Assembly: GCA_937927945.1 (NCBI GenBank)
Contig: CALEYW010000099.1
Coordinates: forward strand, 12,975-76,974
DNA length: 64,000 bases
Direction: 5' to 3'
DNA from: an uncultured candidate division WPS-2 bacterium
GTDB taxonomy: Bacteria; Vulcanimicrobiota; Vulcanimicrobiia; Vulcanimicrobiales; Vulcanimicrobiaceae
Shown here: piece by piece, positions 52,122 to 61,052 of the stretch
Numbering within the stretch: position 1 is the stretch's first letter
Layout: each line of letters starts with the position of its first letter
Position numbers and translations under genes: made by a program
The notes under the pieces: generated by a model
Told to the model about the DNA's origin: nothing
Database searches by the model: none
The model's input: only the letters and a program-made list of their open reading frames with translations

Positions 52122-52317
52122 GGTGGGATCCTTCCGAGCGTTGTGAGCAGTCCGCAATCTTGTGCAACCGGACCTTGTTTCTGCACTCTAAAGTCTCGCC
52201 GTGTTGGGCACAATGGCGCGTTCCGACACTTGACCGCTCGCAAACCGCCCGTTGACAAAGTGCGCTCCGCTTTACGCAGGCTCGAAGCGCACCGAACGTT
52301 TACATTTCTTGCGACGT

Positions 52318-53217
52318 TTATCGCGCGCTTGGATCGAGCGCGTCGCGCAGGCCGTCGCCGAGCAAGTTGACGCCCATCACGGCAATCATGATCGCAAGCC
52401 CCGGAAAGAGCGCGACCCACCACGCGGTGTCGAGATACTGGCGTCCGTCGGCAAGCATGCCGCCCCACGACGGCGTCGTCGGCGGGACGCCCAGACCCAG
52501 AAACGACAGCGACGATTCGAAGACGACGGCGCGCGCGATCTCGAACGTCCCGAGCACGATCGCGACCGATGTGACGTTCGGCAAGAGATGACGCGTGAGG
52601 ATGCGCGACGACGTCGCGCCGGCAGCTTGCGCGGCCGCGATGAACTCGCGTTCGCGCAGGCTCAGCGTTTCGGCGCGCACGACGCGGACGTACTGGACCC
52701 ACGACGTCAAGCCGATCGCCGCGATGACGGTCCACAATCCCGGACCGACGACTGCGACGATCGCGACCGCGAGCAGCACCAGCGGGAACGCCAGCTGCAC
52801 GTCCGTGATGCGTGCGATCAGCGCATCGACCCAGCCGCGCCGGTACCCGGCGAGCAGCCCCGCGGTGACGCCGATCGAACCGCCGATCGCGACGACGCAG
52901 ATGCCGACGATCGCAGAGACGCGCGAACCCCAGATGATGCGCGCCAACAGATCGCGGCCGAGATTGTCGGTTCCGAGCGGATGCGCGCCGTTGCCGCCGG
53001 CGATCCACATCGGCGGCACGAGCGTCGCGCCGAGATTCTGCAGGTTCGGATCGGTGCGCGCGATCAGCGGTGCGAAGATCGCGCACACCGCGACGATCAG
53101 GACGACAACGGCGCCGCCGACCGCGCCGGGATCGCGCGCCAGCCGGCGCAACGCCACGGTGCGATTCGAGACGCCGTGGTCGGGTGCGACCCTCGCCGCC
53201 GTGAGCGTCGTCTCCAT
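52318..53217 (-). CDS. Oligopeptide ABC transporter permease (DppC/OppC type), second set
   Basis: A 299-residue permease with 'HPLGTDNLGRDLLARIIWGSR', six helices and EAA loop 'EFIAAAQAAGATSSRILTRHLLPN'. Its ATG shares a base with the DppB stop (TGATG). Third gene of the set binding protein, DppB, DppC. No ATPase follows; a 196-bp gap leads to the pilin-like cluster. Confidence 0.92.
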   Translation of the reverse strand: METTLTAARVAPDHGVSNRTVALRRLARDPGAVGGAVVVLIVAVCAIFAPLIARTDPNLQNLGATLVPPMWIAGGNGAHPLGTDNLGRDLLARIIWGSRVSAIVGICVVAIGGSIGVTAGLLAGYRRGWVDALIARITDVQLAFPLVLLAVAIVAVVGPGLWTVIAAIGLTSWVQYVRVVRAETLSLREREFIAAAQAAGATSSRILTRHLLPNVTSVAIVLGTFEIARAVVFESSLSFLGLGVPPTTPSWGGMLADGRQYLDTAWWVALFPGLAIMIAVMGVNLLGDGLRDALDPSAR

Positions 53218-54134
53218 CAGGCGTACCGGATGCGCGGGTCGATCACCGCGTAGAGCAGGTCGACCGCGAGGTTCAGCAGGACGAAGGTCGTCGCCGAGAT
53301 GAGCACCACCGCCTCGACGACGGGGAAGTCGCGCTCGAACACCGCCTGCACGGCGAGCCGCCCGATGCCGGGCCAGGCGAACACCGTCTCGGTGATGATC
53401 GCGCCCGAGAGCAGCGCACCGAGCTCGACGCCAAGCTGCGTCACGATCGGCAGCCACGCGTTGCGCAGACCGTGTCCGATCACCGTTCGCCACGCGGTGA
53501 GCCCTTTCGCGCGCGCGGTGCGCACGTAGTCCGCCTCGAGCACTTCGAGCATCGCGGCGCGCGTCAGCCGCATCAGCTTCGCGGTCGAGAAGAAGCCGAG
53601 CGTCGCGGCCGGCAGCACGAGGTTCCGCCAATCGCCGATCCCGCTCGCCGGTACCCAGCCCAGCAGCACTGCGAAGAGCAGGATGAGCATCAGGCCGATC
53701 CAGTAGGTCGGCGCGCTCTGTCCGACCAGCGCGATGATGCGCGCGGCGTAATCGATCGCGGTCCGCGGCCGCAGCGCGGAGAGCACTCCCGCCGGAACGC
53801 CGATCAGCAGCACGATCGCGAACGCGGCGGCCCCGAGCAGCGCGGTCGCGGGAAGGCGGGCCAGCGCGAGGGTCATCGCCGGTTCCTGATGGCGCAGGGA
53901 GAGGCCGAGGTCGCCGCGCGCCGCCGAGAGCGCGAACGATGCGAACTGCACGATCAGCGGCCGGTCGAAGCCTTGCGCGTGACGGAACGCCGCCAACTCC
54001 GCCGCGGTCGATTCGGGCGGCATCATGACGCTCGTCGGATCGCCGGTGAGATGCAGAATGAGAAAGACGACGATCTCGACCCCGATCAGCGCCCAGAGCG
54101 CACCCAGCGCCCGGCGCGCGAGAAACGCCGTCAG
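53217..54134 (-). CDS. Oligopeptide ABC transporter permease (DppB/OppB type), probable CTG start
   Basis: A 305-residue permease with 'FLARRALGALWALIGVEIVVFLILHLTGDP', loop 'DYVRTARAKGLTAWRTVIGHGLRNAWLPIVT' and 'ETVFAWPGIGRLAVQAV'. The N-terminus of the family ('M-T-A-F-L') aligns with a CTG at 54134 that overlaps the binding-protein stop (CTGA); there is no ATG/GTG/TTG nearby in frame. The alternative, GTG 54239, would overlap the previous gene by 109 bp. A CTG start is rare but fits the coupled-start pattern in this genome. Confidence 0.88.
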   Translation of the reverse strand: MTAFLARRALGALWALIGVEIVVFLILHLTGDPTSVMMPPESTAAELAAFRHAQGFDRPLIVQFASFALSAARGDLGLSLRHQEPAMTLALARLPATALLGAAAFAIVLLIGVPAGVLSALRPRTAIDYAARIIALVGQSAPTYWIGLMLILLFAVLLGWVPASGIGDWRNLVLPAATLGFFSTAKLMRLTRAAMLEVLEADYVRTARAKGLTAWRTVIGHGLRNAWLPIVTQLGVELGALLSGAIITETVFAWPGIGRLAVQAVFERDFPVVEAVVLISATTFVLLNLAVDLLYAVIDPRIRYA

Positions 54135-55639
54135 GTGAGCGCCATCTCGTACGCGCGAATGAATTCGTCGCCGCGCGGCTGCCACTTCAAGCGCTTCGAG
54201 GTGCCGTAGAGGTCCTCGTACTGGAACAGCACGATCCACGGTGCGTTGTCGTGCAGGATCGTGGCGATCCGCTTGTACAGCACCTTGCGCTTGGCGACGT
54301 CGAGCTCGCCGCGCGCCTCGTCGGCGAGCTTATCGACCTCCGGATTGCTGTAGCACGAGAGCGGCGCCGTCGACATGAAGAGCGAGGTGATCATGCCGTC
54401 GGCGTCGGCCGAGGGCTGGTTCCAGCCCAATTCGTAGAGCGGCGTGAGCGCGCGGCGGTTCATCTGATCCGAGTACGACACCCACTCCTGCGGTTTCACG
54501 GTGGCCGCGATGCCGATCGCCTGCAACTGGCCGGCGACCGCTTCGGCAACCTCGCGATCGCGATTGTAGCGACCGATCGACGCGTTGACGATCAGCGAGA
54601 TCCCTTTGCCGTCGGCGAAACCGGCCTGCGCCAGCAGGGCCTTCGCTTTCGCGAGGTCGTGCCGGTACGCCGGCACCGAAGGATCGTAGCCAAAGTAGTT
54701 GGGCGGGATCGGTGAGGATATCTCGTAACCGTGGCCGCCAAGCACGTTCTTCACGATTGCCGGCACGTCGACGGCGTAGTTGATCGCCTGCCGCACGAGC
54801 TTGTTCTGCTGCGGCCCGGGCTGCAGCGTGTTGAATGCGATGAACAGCTGACGCAGGCTGCGGGTACCGGCGAGCTTCGTCGCCGTTCCGCCGGCGATCT
54901 GCGCTTGGTACTGCGGCGGGACGTTGGTGATGATATCCGTCGCCCCGGTGCGCAGCGCCGCGACGCGCGCGCCGGCTTCGGGGATCGGTTTGAAGACGAC
55001 GTGCTCGATCTTCGGGTGACCGTTCCACCACTTCGGGTTCGCGTCCATCGCCATCTGGTCGTCGCGGCGCCACTCGCGCAGCACGTACGCGCCGGTACCC
55101 ATCGGATGTTCGGCGACGTACGCGTTGCCGTGCGCCTCCACGTACTTCGCGTCCATGATGAAGATCGGGTTCTGCAGGCCCGGCGGAATCGCCGTCGGCG
55201 CCTTCGAGACGAATCGCACCGTATACGGATCCGGCGTCTCGACGCGATCGATGTCGCGCACGTACGGCGTCTGCTTCGACGCGTTGACCGGGTTCTTGAT
55301 CCAGTCGACGCTGAACCGCACGTCGGCGCTGGTGAACGGATCGCCGTTCGAGAACGTGACGCCACGGCGGAGCGTGTACTCTTCCGTCGTCGGGGTGATC
55401 CGCTTCCACGATACCGCCAAGCGCGGTTCATACTCGCCGGAACGCGAACCGAAATCGGCCAACCGTTCGTAGATCTCTTGTACGACGTTGAACGTCGGCG
55501 TGATCGTCGTGGCATCGGGATTGAGCGTGTCGGCGTCGACCCCTTGCGAGATCGTGACGGTCGTTTCGGCGGCCGGCACGGCCGGAATCGAGACGAGCGC
55601 AACGGAGGCGCCGAAGAGGAGGGCGAGGGCGCGCTTCAT
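54131..55639 (-). CDS. Oligopeptide-type ABC transporter substrate-binding protein
   Basis: A 502-residue periplasmic binding protein (SBP_bac_5). Signal peptide 1-23 ends 'AVPAAE' without a lipobox Cys. Landmarks: 'VDADTLNPDATTITPTFNVVQEIYERL', 'YTLRRGVTFSNGDPFTSADVRFS', 'HPMGTGAYVL', 'LVRQAINYAVDVPAIV'. Very similar to the protein at 56317, so the two are recent paralogues. It heads the set with DppB and DppC. Confidence 0.92.
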   Translation of the reverse strand: MKRALALLFGASVALVSIPAVPAAETTVTISQGVDADTLNPDATTITPTFNVVQEIYERLADFGSRSGEYEPRLAVSWKRITPTTEEYTLRRGVTFSNGDPFTSADVRFSVDWIKNPVNASKQTPYVRDIDRVETPDPYTVRFVSKAPTAIPPGLQNPIFIMDAKYVEAHGNAYVAEHPMGTGAYVLREWRRDDQMAMDANPKWWNGHPKIEHVVFKPIPEAGARVAALRTGATDIITNVPPQYQAQIAGGTATKLAGTRSLRQLFIAFNTLQPGPQQNKLVRQAINYAVDVPAIVKNVLGGHGYEISSPIPPNYFGYDPSVPAYRHDLAKAKALLAQAGFADGKGISLIVNASIGRYNRDREVAEAVAGQLQAIGIAATVKPQEWVSYSDQMNRRALTPLYELGWNQPSADADGMITSLFMSTAPLSCYSNPEVDKLADEARGELDVAKRKVLYKRIATILHDNAPWIVLFQYEDLYGTSKRLKWQPRGDEFIRAYEMALT

Positions 55640-55675
55640 GGGCCGGACGCATACGCCGATTCCGGCACGGCCCCT

Positions 55676-56239
55676 TTAGCCGAAAGTGATCAATTCGGGC
55701 GAGTCTCCGCCGAGCACGAGTTGGGGACGCTGGCGGAACCGGTAGCGCCCGTTCGCCGGATCGCGCTCGAAGACCCAGATCAGGTCGAACCGCTCGTCGG
55801 GCCACTGCTGCGGGGCGGTCGTCGCGTCGCCGAGAATCGCGTTCGCGATCCGCGGGATCCGCTTGTGCTCCCACGCGATGAGCACGACCCCGTCACGCTG
55901 CAGCACCGCGGTGACGAGCTCACCCTCAGCGTCGAGGGCGTGCGCGGCGTCGATCGCGAGCCCCAATTTGGCCGACAGCGGCGTGATGGTCTGGTACGGC
56001 CGCCCGTGGTCGCCCGTCTCCCCCGCCGCAGGCGGCGCGAAGAGATGGACGGGTCTCGCGACATCGCCTTGCGCGGTGGAGAAGAGATGCGCCAGCGCGC
56101 CGGCCCGCTGCCAACCGCGCGGAACGAGCGCATGCGGGTCGAGCCTGCCGTCCTCCGTCACGCCGGACGCGGGTCCCAGCGGCGACGGCTTCTCGGCATG
56201 ACGAATCAGCAGGATCTGTTGCGGCGGTCCTTGCGGCAT
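55676..56239 (-). CDS. Histidine-phosphatase-family protein
   Basis: A 187-residue cytoplasmic protein from ATG 56239. The motif 'LLIRHAEKP' matches the phosphoglycerate-mutase-like His phosphatase clan, with 'GWQRAGALAHLF' following as in SixA/PGM relatives and a later 'LIAWEHKRIPRIAN' that supplies the second His. The exact substrate is unknown. It stands between two peptide-binding protein genes pointing away from each other. Confidence 0.75.
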   Translation of the reverse strand: MPQGPPQQILLIRHAEKPSPLGPASGVTEDGRLDPHALVPRGWQRAGALAHLFSTAQGDVARPVHLFAPPAAGETGDHGRPYQTITPLSAKLGLAIDAAHALDAEGELVTAVLQRDGVVLIAWEHKRIPRIANAILGDATTAPQQWPDERFDLIWVFERDPANGRYRFRQRPQLVLGGDSPELITFG

Positions 56240-56316
56240 CGTCCCTGTTTCAGCATGGCAGCGTCCGAGACCCAGAGAACGCAATCGGCCCACCCGTCGG
56301 CGAGGATCTCCCTTTG

Positions 56317-57825
56317 ATGAAGCGTCTCTTTCTCGCAGCCGCGGCGCTGCTCTCGCTCACCATCCCGGTCCCGGCGCGCGCCGCCGACCCGGGCACCGTC
56401 GTGATCACGCAAGGCGTCGATGCGGCCACCTTGGATCCGCTCAAGGCGTCGATCACGACCGACACCAACGTGCAGTCCCAACTGTTCGATACGCTGGCAC
56501 GCCGCTCGGCCGACGGCTCGTCCCTCGTCGCCCAGCTCGCGACGTCCTGGAAGCAGGTCGCACCCACCGTATGGGAGTTCAAGCTGCGCCGCGGCGTCGC
56601 GTTTTCCAACGGCGACCCGTTCACCAGCGCCGACGTGAAGTTCTCGGTCGAGAAAATTCTCGATCCGGCGTACAAATCACAGCAGGTGCCGCGGGTCGAC
56701 ACGATCGCACGGGTCGAGACGCCCGACGCCAATACCGTGCGCTTCGTGACCAAGCGCCCGACGCCGCTGCCTCCGGCGATCACGCGGCCGATCTTCATCG
56801 CCGACGCGAAATACTGGCAGGAACACGGCGATGCATACGTCGCGGAGCATCCGGTCGGAACCGGGCCGTATACGCTGCGCGCCTGGCATCGTGACGACGC
56901 GCTCGAACTCGATGCGAACCCGCACTATTGGGGCGGCGCTCCGTCGATCGCGCACGTCGTCTTCAAGCCGATCCCCGAGGCGGCGACCCGCGTGTCGGCG
57001 CTGCGCACCGGGGCGGCCGATCTCATCACCAACGTGCCGTTCCAATATGCCACGCTCCTGGACGGCGGTGCGACGACGCACACGACGAGCGCGCGCAGCG
57101 TTCGCGTGCTCTACATCGCGTTCAACACGCTTCAGCCCGGACCGCAGCAGAACAAGCTCGTTCGGCAGGCGCTCAACTACGCGATCGACGTTCCGGCGAT
57201 CATCAAAGCCGTGCTCGGCGGGCGGGCGTACGAACTCGGCGAGCCCGTGCCGCCGAACTTCTTCGGCTACGACCCGAGCATCGCTTCGTACAAGCACGAC
57301 CCGGCGAAGGCGAAAGCGCTGTTGGCCCAAGCCGGCTATCCCGACGGCAAGGGTCTCGCGCTCACGCTCTACGCACCGCAAGGCCGGTACAACGGCGACA
57401 AGGAGGTCGCGCTCGCCGTCGGCGGGCAGCTGCAGGCCGCGGGCGTGCACGTCGAGGTGAAAACGCAGGAGTGGGTCAGTTACTACCATCAAACGTTGCA
57501 GCGCGGGCTTTCACCGATGTACATGCTGGGCTGGGGCAACATCACCTACGATGCGGACAATACGATGGGCTCGACGCTGACCTCCGACGCCGTCACGTCC
57601 ACCTACGCGAACCCGGCGGTCGACAAGCTGACCGACGCGGCGCGCTACGAACTCGATCCGGCCAAACGCAAAACCCTCTACGCGAAGGCGATGCGGATCG
57701 TGCACGACGACGCGCCGTGGCTCTTCCTCTTCCAGTACGAGGACCTCTACGCAACCTCCAAGCGGCTGCAATGGAAAGCGCGGCCGGACGAAGCGATCTA
57801 CTGCGTCGAAATGCGGCTGACGTGA
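56317..57825 (+). CDS. Oligopeptide-type ABC transporter substrate-binding protein, coupled to ggt
   Basis: A 502-residue periplasmic binding protein (ATG 56317; signal ends 'PARAAD'), paralogous to the one at 54131, with shared 'SNGDPFTSADVKFSVEKI', 'HPVGTGPYTLRAW' and 'NTLQPGPQQNKLVRQALNYAIDVPAII'. Its stop overlaps the ggt start (GTGA). That coupling suggests the ligand is a gamma-glutamyl compound such as glutathione or a peptide cleaved by GGT. Confidence 0.92.
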   Translation: MKRLFLAAAALLSLTIPVPARAADPGTVVITQGVDAATLDPLKASITTDTNVQSQLFDTLARRSADGSSLVAQLATSWKQVAPTVWEFKLRRGVAFSNGDPFTSADVKFSVEKILDPAYKSQQVPRVDTIARVETPDANTVRFVTKRPTPLPPAITRPIFIADAKYWQEHGDAYVAEHPVGTGPYTLRAWHRDDALELDANPHYWGGAPSIAHVVFKPIPEAATRVSALRTGAADLITNVPFQYATLLDGGATTHTTSARSVRVLYIAFNTLQPGPQQNKLVRQALNYAIDVPAIIKAVLGGRAYELGEPVPPNFFGYDPSIASYKHDPAKAKALLAQAGYPDGKGLALTLYAPQGRYNGDKEVALAVGGQLQAAGVHVEVKTQEWVSYYHQTLQRGLSPMYMLGWGNITYDADNTMGSTLTSDAVTSTYANPAVDKLTDAARYELDPAKRKTLYAKAMRIVHDDAPWLFLFQYEDLYATSKRLQWKARPDEAIYCVEMRLT

Positions 57826-59432
57826 TCGCATCTCCCCACGGCACGTGGCCGACGCGCGCCGTCGCGCGCTCGACCCGCGCGATGGTCGCGACGCCGCATG
57901 CGCTCGCGACCGCCGCCGGCGTGGACGTGCTGCGGCGCGGCGGCAATGCCGTCGATGCGGCGATCGCCGCCAACGCCGTCCTGACGGTCGTCTATCCCGC
58001 CAGCTGCGGGATCGGCGGCGACGCGTTCTGGATCGTGAACGACCCACGCACGAAAGAGGTCCGGTCGTACAACGGCAGCGGGCGAACGCCCCGCGCGGCG
58101 GAGCTCGACCGGCTGCCCGGCGGCGTCCTCCCGCAGCGCGGCGCGCTCACCGTGACCGTCCCCGGCGCCGTGCGCTCGTGGGAAGACGTCGGCGCCGCGC
58201 ACGGAACGCGCGGCCTCGACGAGCTGCTCGCCCCGGCCGAACGCTTCGCCCGCGACGGCTTCGCCGTCACCGACGTCGTCGGCAACTACCTCGCAATGAA
58301 CGAAACGCTGCTGCGCGCCGACGGTGAGGCGACGCGCGTCTTCTTGCGCGGCGGCGTGCCGGGCGCCGGCGACGTGCTGCGCAACCCGGAACTGGCTGAG
58401 ACGATCGCCGCGATCCGCCGCGACGGCGCGCGTGCGCTGTACGAAGGCGCGATCGCCGACCGGATCGTGCGAACGCTCAACGGTCTGGGCAACGTCATGA
58501 CACGCGACGATCTCGCCGCGCATCGTACCGAACCGACGACGCCGCTGCGGCTGGCTTGGAACGGCGGCGAACTCCTCGCGCACCCACCGAACTCGCAAGG
58601 CGCCTGCATGCTCATCGCGATGGGGATGCTCGCGGGCGACGCCGGCGCCGACGAGCCGCGCTGGAACCACTTGGCCATCGAAGCGATGAAACGCGCGATC
58701 TCCGTGCGCGACGCGACCTTCGCCGATCCGGCGTTCCATCCGAGCGGCGTCGAACGCGAGCTCGAACCGCAGCGCCTGGCACAGCACCGCAGCGCGATCG
58801 ATTCGGAACGCGCCGCGGCGAAGACGAGCGCGCGCGACCACGGCGACACCATCTACTTGTGCGTGGTCGACGAGGACGGCATGGCCGTCTCGCTGATCGA
58901 GAGCCTTTACATGAATTTCGGTTCCGGGATCGTCGCCGAAGGCACCGGCATCGTGCTGCACAACCGCGGCGCGTATTTCTCGACGACGCCGGGTCATCCC
59001 AATGTCTACGAAGGCGGAAAGCGACCGCTGCACACGCTCTCGACACCGATGTTCCTGCGCGACGGCAAACCCGAGCTCGTCTTCGGCACGATGGGCGGTG
59101 ACGGACAGCCGCAGATCGCGGTACAGCTCCTGCATCACATCGTCGAGCGCGGGCTCGACGTGCAGCAGGCGCTCGACATGCCGCGCTGGGTCTACGGGCG
59201 GCCCTCGATCGCCGGCCGTCCCGAGATCGCATCGGCCGACACGGTGGTCGTCGAATCACGCATGAACGAGAAGATCGTGCGCGGCCTCGAACGCCGCGGT
59301 CATCGCGTTGCGACGATCGGCCCCTACGAGAACGCCATGGGTCACGCGCACGCGATCGCCATCGACCACGAACGCGGCACCCTCGCCGGCGGTGCCGACC
59401 CCCGCGCCGACTCGCTCGCGCTCGGATTGTAA
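57822..59432 (+). CDS. ggt: Gamma-glutamyltransferase
   Basis: A 536-residue Ntn-hydrolase of family T3 that hydrolyses or transfers gamma-glutamyl groups of glutathione and related peptides. The autoprocessing/nucleophile Thr343 is in 'DHGDTIYLCVVDEDGMAVSLIES'; the small subunit continues with 'NFGSGIVAEGTGIVLHNRG' and 'TMGGDGQPQIAVQLL', including the Gly-Gly oxyanion site. No signal peptide is visible, unlike E. coli GGT, so it may act in the cytoplasm on imported peptides. Starts at GTG 57822, coupled to the binding-protein gene. Confidence 0.92.
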   Translation: MIASPHGTWPTRAVARSTRAMVATPHALATAAGVDVLRRGGNAVDAAIAANAVLTVVYPASCGIGGDAFWIVNDPRTKEVRSYNGSGRTPRAAELDRLPGGVLPQRGALTVTVPGAVRSWEDVGAAHGTRGLDELLAPAERFARDGFAVTDVVGNYLAMNETLLRADGEATRVFLRGGVPGAGDVLRNPELAETIAAIRRDGARALYEGAIADRIVRTLNGLGNVMTRDDLAAHRTEPTTPLRLAWNGGELLAHPPNSQGACMLIAMGMLAGDAGADEPRWNHLAIEAMKRAISVRDATFADPAFHPSGVERELEPQRLAQHRSAIDSERAAAKTSARDHGDTIYLCVVDEDGMAVSLIESLYMNFGSGIVAEGTGIVLHNRGAYFSTTPGHPNVYEGGKRPLHTLSTPMFLRDGKPELVFGTMGGDGQPQIAVQLLHHIVERGLDVQQALDMPRWVYGRPSIAGRPEIASADTVVVESRMNEKIVRGLERRGHRVATIGPYENAMGHAHAIAIDHERGTLAGGADPRADSLALGL

Positions 59433-59453
59433 CGCCGTCCGTCACGATGCACG

Positions 59454-61052
59454 TCAGGGTTTCGCGGGTTCCTCGTACAGCGAACGCGCGCGGTCGACGA
59501 TCGATGATTCCAGTCCGAGCAGGCGCGCCAAAGCGAGGGCGTCGGACTCGCTCGTGCCGCCGTGCGCGGCGACGACCCGGTAGTCCATTGCGGCGTTGAT
59601 CGCGTCGAGTGCTGCGTCGAGATCGTCGCCGTCGATCGGGCCGAGCGCGTGCTGACGCAAGCCGGCGATGCGCAGGTGCGCGACGCCCGCGGTTTCGGCG
59701 ATCGCGTCGAAGTGCGTCGCCAGCAGCGCGAAGACGCCGCGCGCGCGTAGCGCTTCGGCGAACGCGATCAGCAGCGCGCGGCCTTCGCGCGGCCCGGTCG
59801 TGCGGGCGAACTCGTCGATCACGACCAGAGTGCGCGCCGAAGCGGAAGAGAGCGCCGCTTGCGCGCGCACGATCTCCGCTGCATACGACGAGAGCAGCCG
59901 GGCGCGCTCGGCCGGCCCGTCGCCCCCCAGCCACACGATCGCCTCCAGCAGTGGCAGCGACGCCGCGTGTGCCGGCGGCGGCACGCCGAGTGCGACGCAG
60001 GCGCAGACGAATCCGGCAGTGGCGAGCGCGGCGCTCTTTCCGCCCATGTTCGGTCCGGTCAGCACGGCGACGCCGCGCAATTCGAGCGAGATCGGCGTAT
60101 ACCGATGACCGCGCGCGGCCAGAGCGTCGGCGAGCGGCGCGAACGTCGCCTCGGTGAACGCGGCCGCGCCGGCGTCGAAGCGCGGGACGCAGCCGCCCCA
60201 GCGCTGCGTGAAGGCGATGCGGGCGAGCAGCCGGTCGAGCGCGCCGAGCGCGCGCGTCGCCTCCGCCACCGCCTCGGCTTCACGTGCGACCGTCTCGGCC
60301 AGCATCCGCCGCGCGCGCTCTTCTTCTTCGGCGAGCGCCGCGAACGCGGCGTCACGTTCGGGCACGACGACGGCCAGCCGCAGTACCCGATACGTCGGCG
60401 TTTCACGCACGGCGCGCACGTCATCGGGCAGCGGCCCGTCGTAGACGCTGCGCAGCACGACGAACTCTTCGCCGATGGGATCGACGCCGAACGCGTCGCG
60501 CACGCGCGCGGCGATCGCCTCGCGCTGCGCGTCGAACGACGCCTCCGCGCCGGCGAGCGCGGCGCGCGCCGCGCGCAGTCCGGGGCCGAACGCATCGGCG
60601 AGATAGAACCCGCCCCGTTCGCGGCCCGGCGCGAGCACCGCGCGCAATCCGTCCAGCACGGGCGGTCGCCGGTCATCGCGCTCCTTCCCCGGCGACGGTT
60701 CGCGGACGGCGGCGTCCCAGCCGCGCGCCAGCAGGTCGAGCGCGTCGACGAACCGGCCGAGCTCGTAGAAGTCGACGTCGCCCAGCGGATCGCCGACCCG
60801 CGTCCGAGCGACGATCGGCGACGGCTCCGGAACGGCGCGCAAGGCCGCGCGGACCCGTCCTACCTCGCTTGCATCCAGCCGTGCGGCGAGCGCGACGACG
60901 TCGGCGATCTCGGCGTGAGCGCGCGCGTCGTCGCCCGGTCCGTACGGCGCGATCCCCTCATCGTGCCGCCGGCCGAAGGTTCCGACCGGCGCGATCGCGG
61001 CACGCAGCCAATCCAGCCCGATCCGCTCGGCGGTGACCGCGTCGATCTTCAC
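59454..61052 (-). CDS. kamC: MutS-related ATPase, KamC-like aminomutase reactivase subunit
   Basis: A 532-residue protein with a C-terminal MutS-type ATPase: Walker A 'LTGPNMGGKSA' (~333-343), 'GGDGPAERARLLSSYAAEIVRAQAAL' and Walker B 'LVVIDEFARTTGPREGRALL', then 'FALLATHFDAIAE'. There are no mismatch-recognition domains, and it is too short for MutS or MutS2. The adjacent P-loop gene identifies it as the KamC-like partner of the lysine 5,6-aminomutase reactivase (family knowledge), which restores damaged B12 enzyme. The GTG (61052) overlaps the KamB stop (GTGA). The mutase genes are not in the window. Confidence 0.78.
   Translation of the reverse strand: MKIDAVTAERIGLDWLRAAIAPVGTFGRRHDEGIAPYGPGDDARAHAEIADVVALAARLDASEVGRVRAALRAVPEPSPIVARTRVGDPLGDVDFYELGRFVDALDLLARGWDAAVREPSPGKERDDRRPPVLDGLRAVLAPGRERGGFYLADAFGPGLRAARAALAGAEASFDAQREAIAARVRDAFGVDPIGEEFVVLRSVYDGPLPDDVRAVRETPTYRVLRLAVVVPERDAAFAALAEEEERARRMLAETVAREAEAVAEATRALGALDRLLARIAFTQRWGGCVPRFDAGAAAFTEATFAPLADALAARGHRYTPISLELRGVAVLTGPNMGGKSAALATAGFVCACVALGVPPPAHAASLPLLEAIVWLGGDGPAERARLLSSYAAEIVRAQAALSSASARTLVVIDEFARTTGPREGRALLIAFAEALRARGVFALLATHFDAIAETAGVAHLRIAGLRQHALGPIDGDDLDAALDAINAAMDYRVVAAHGGTSESDALALARLLGLESSIVDRARSLYEEPAKP

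Noticed and set aside
52122..52317. Promoter of the pilin-like cluster
   Set aside because: A TTGTCA-like -35 is visible on the minus strand but no -10 at a proper distance; not strong enough to list as a feature.
59454..61052. MutS2 or mismatch-repair MutS
   Set aside because: Too short, lacks mismatch-binding and Smr domains, and is coupled to a KamB-like gene.
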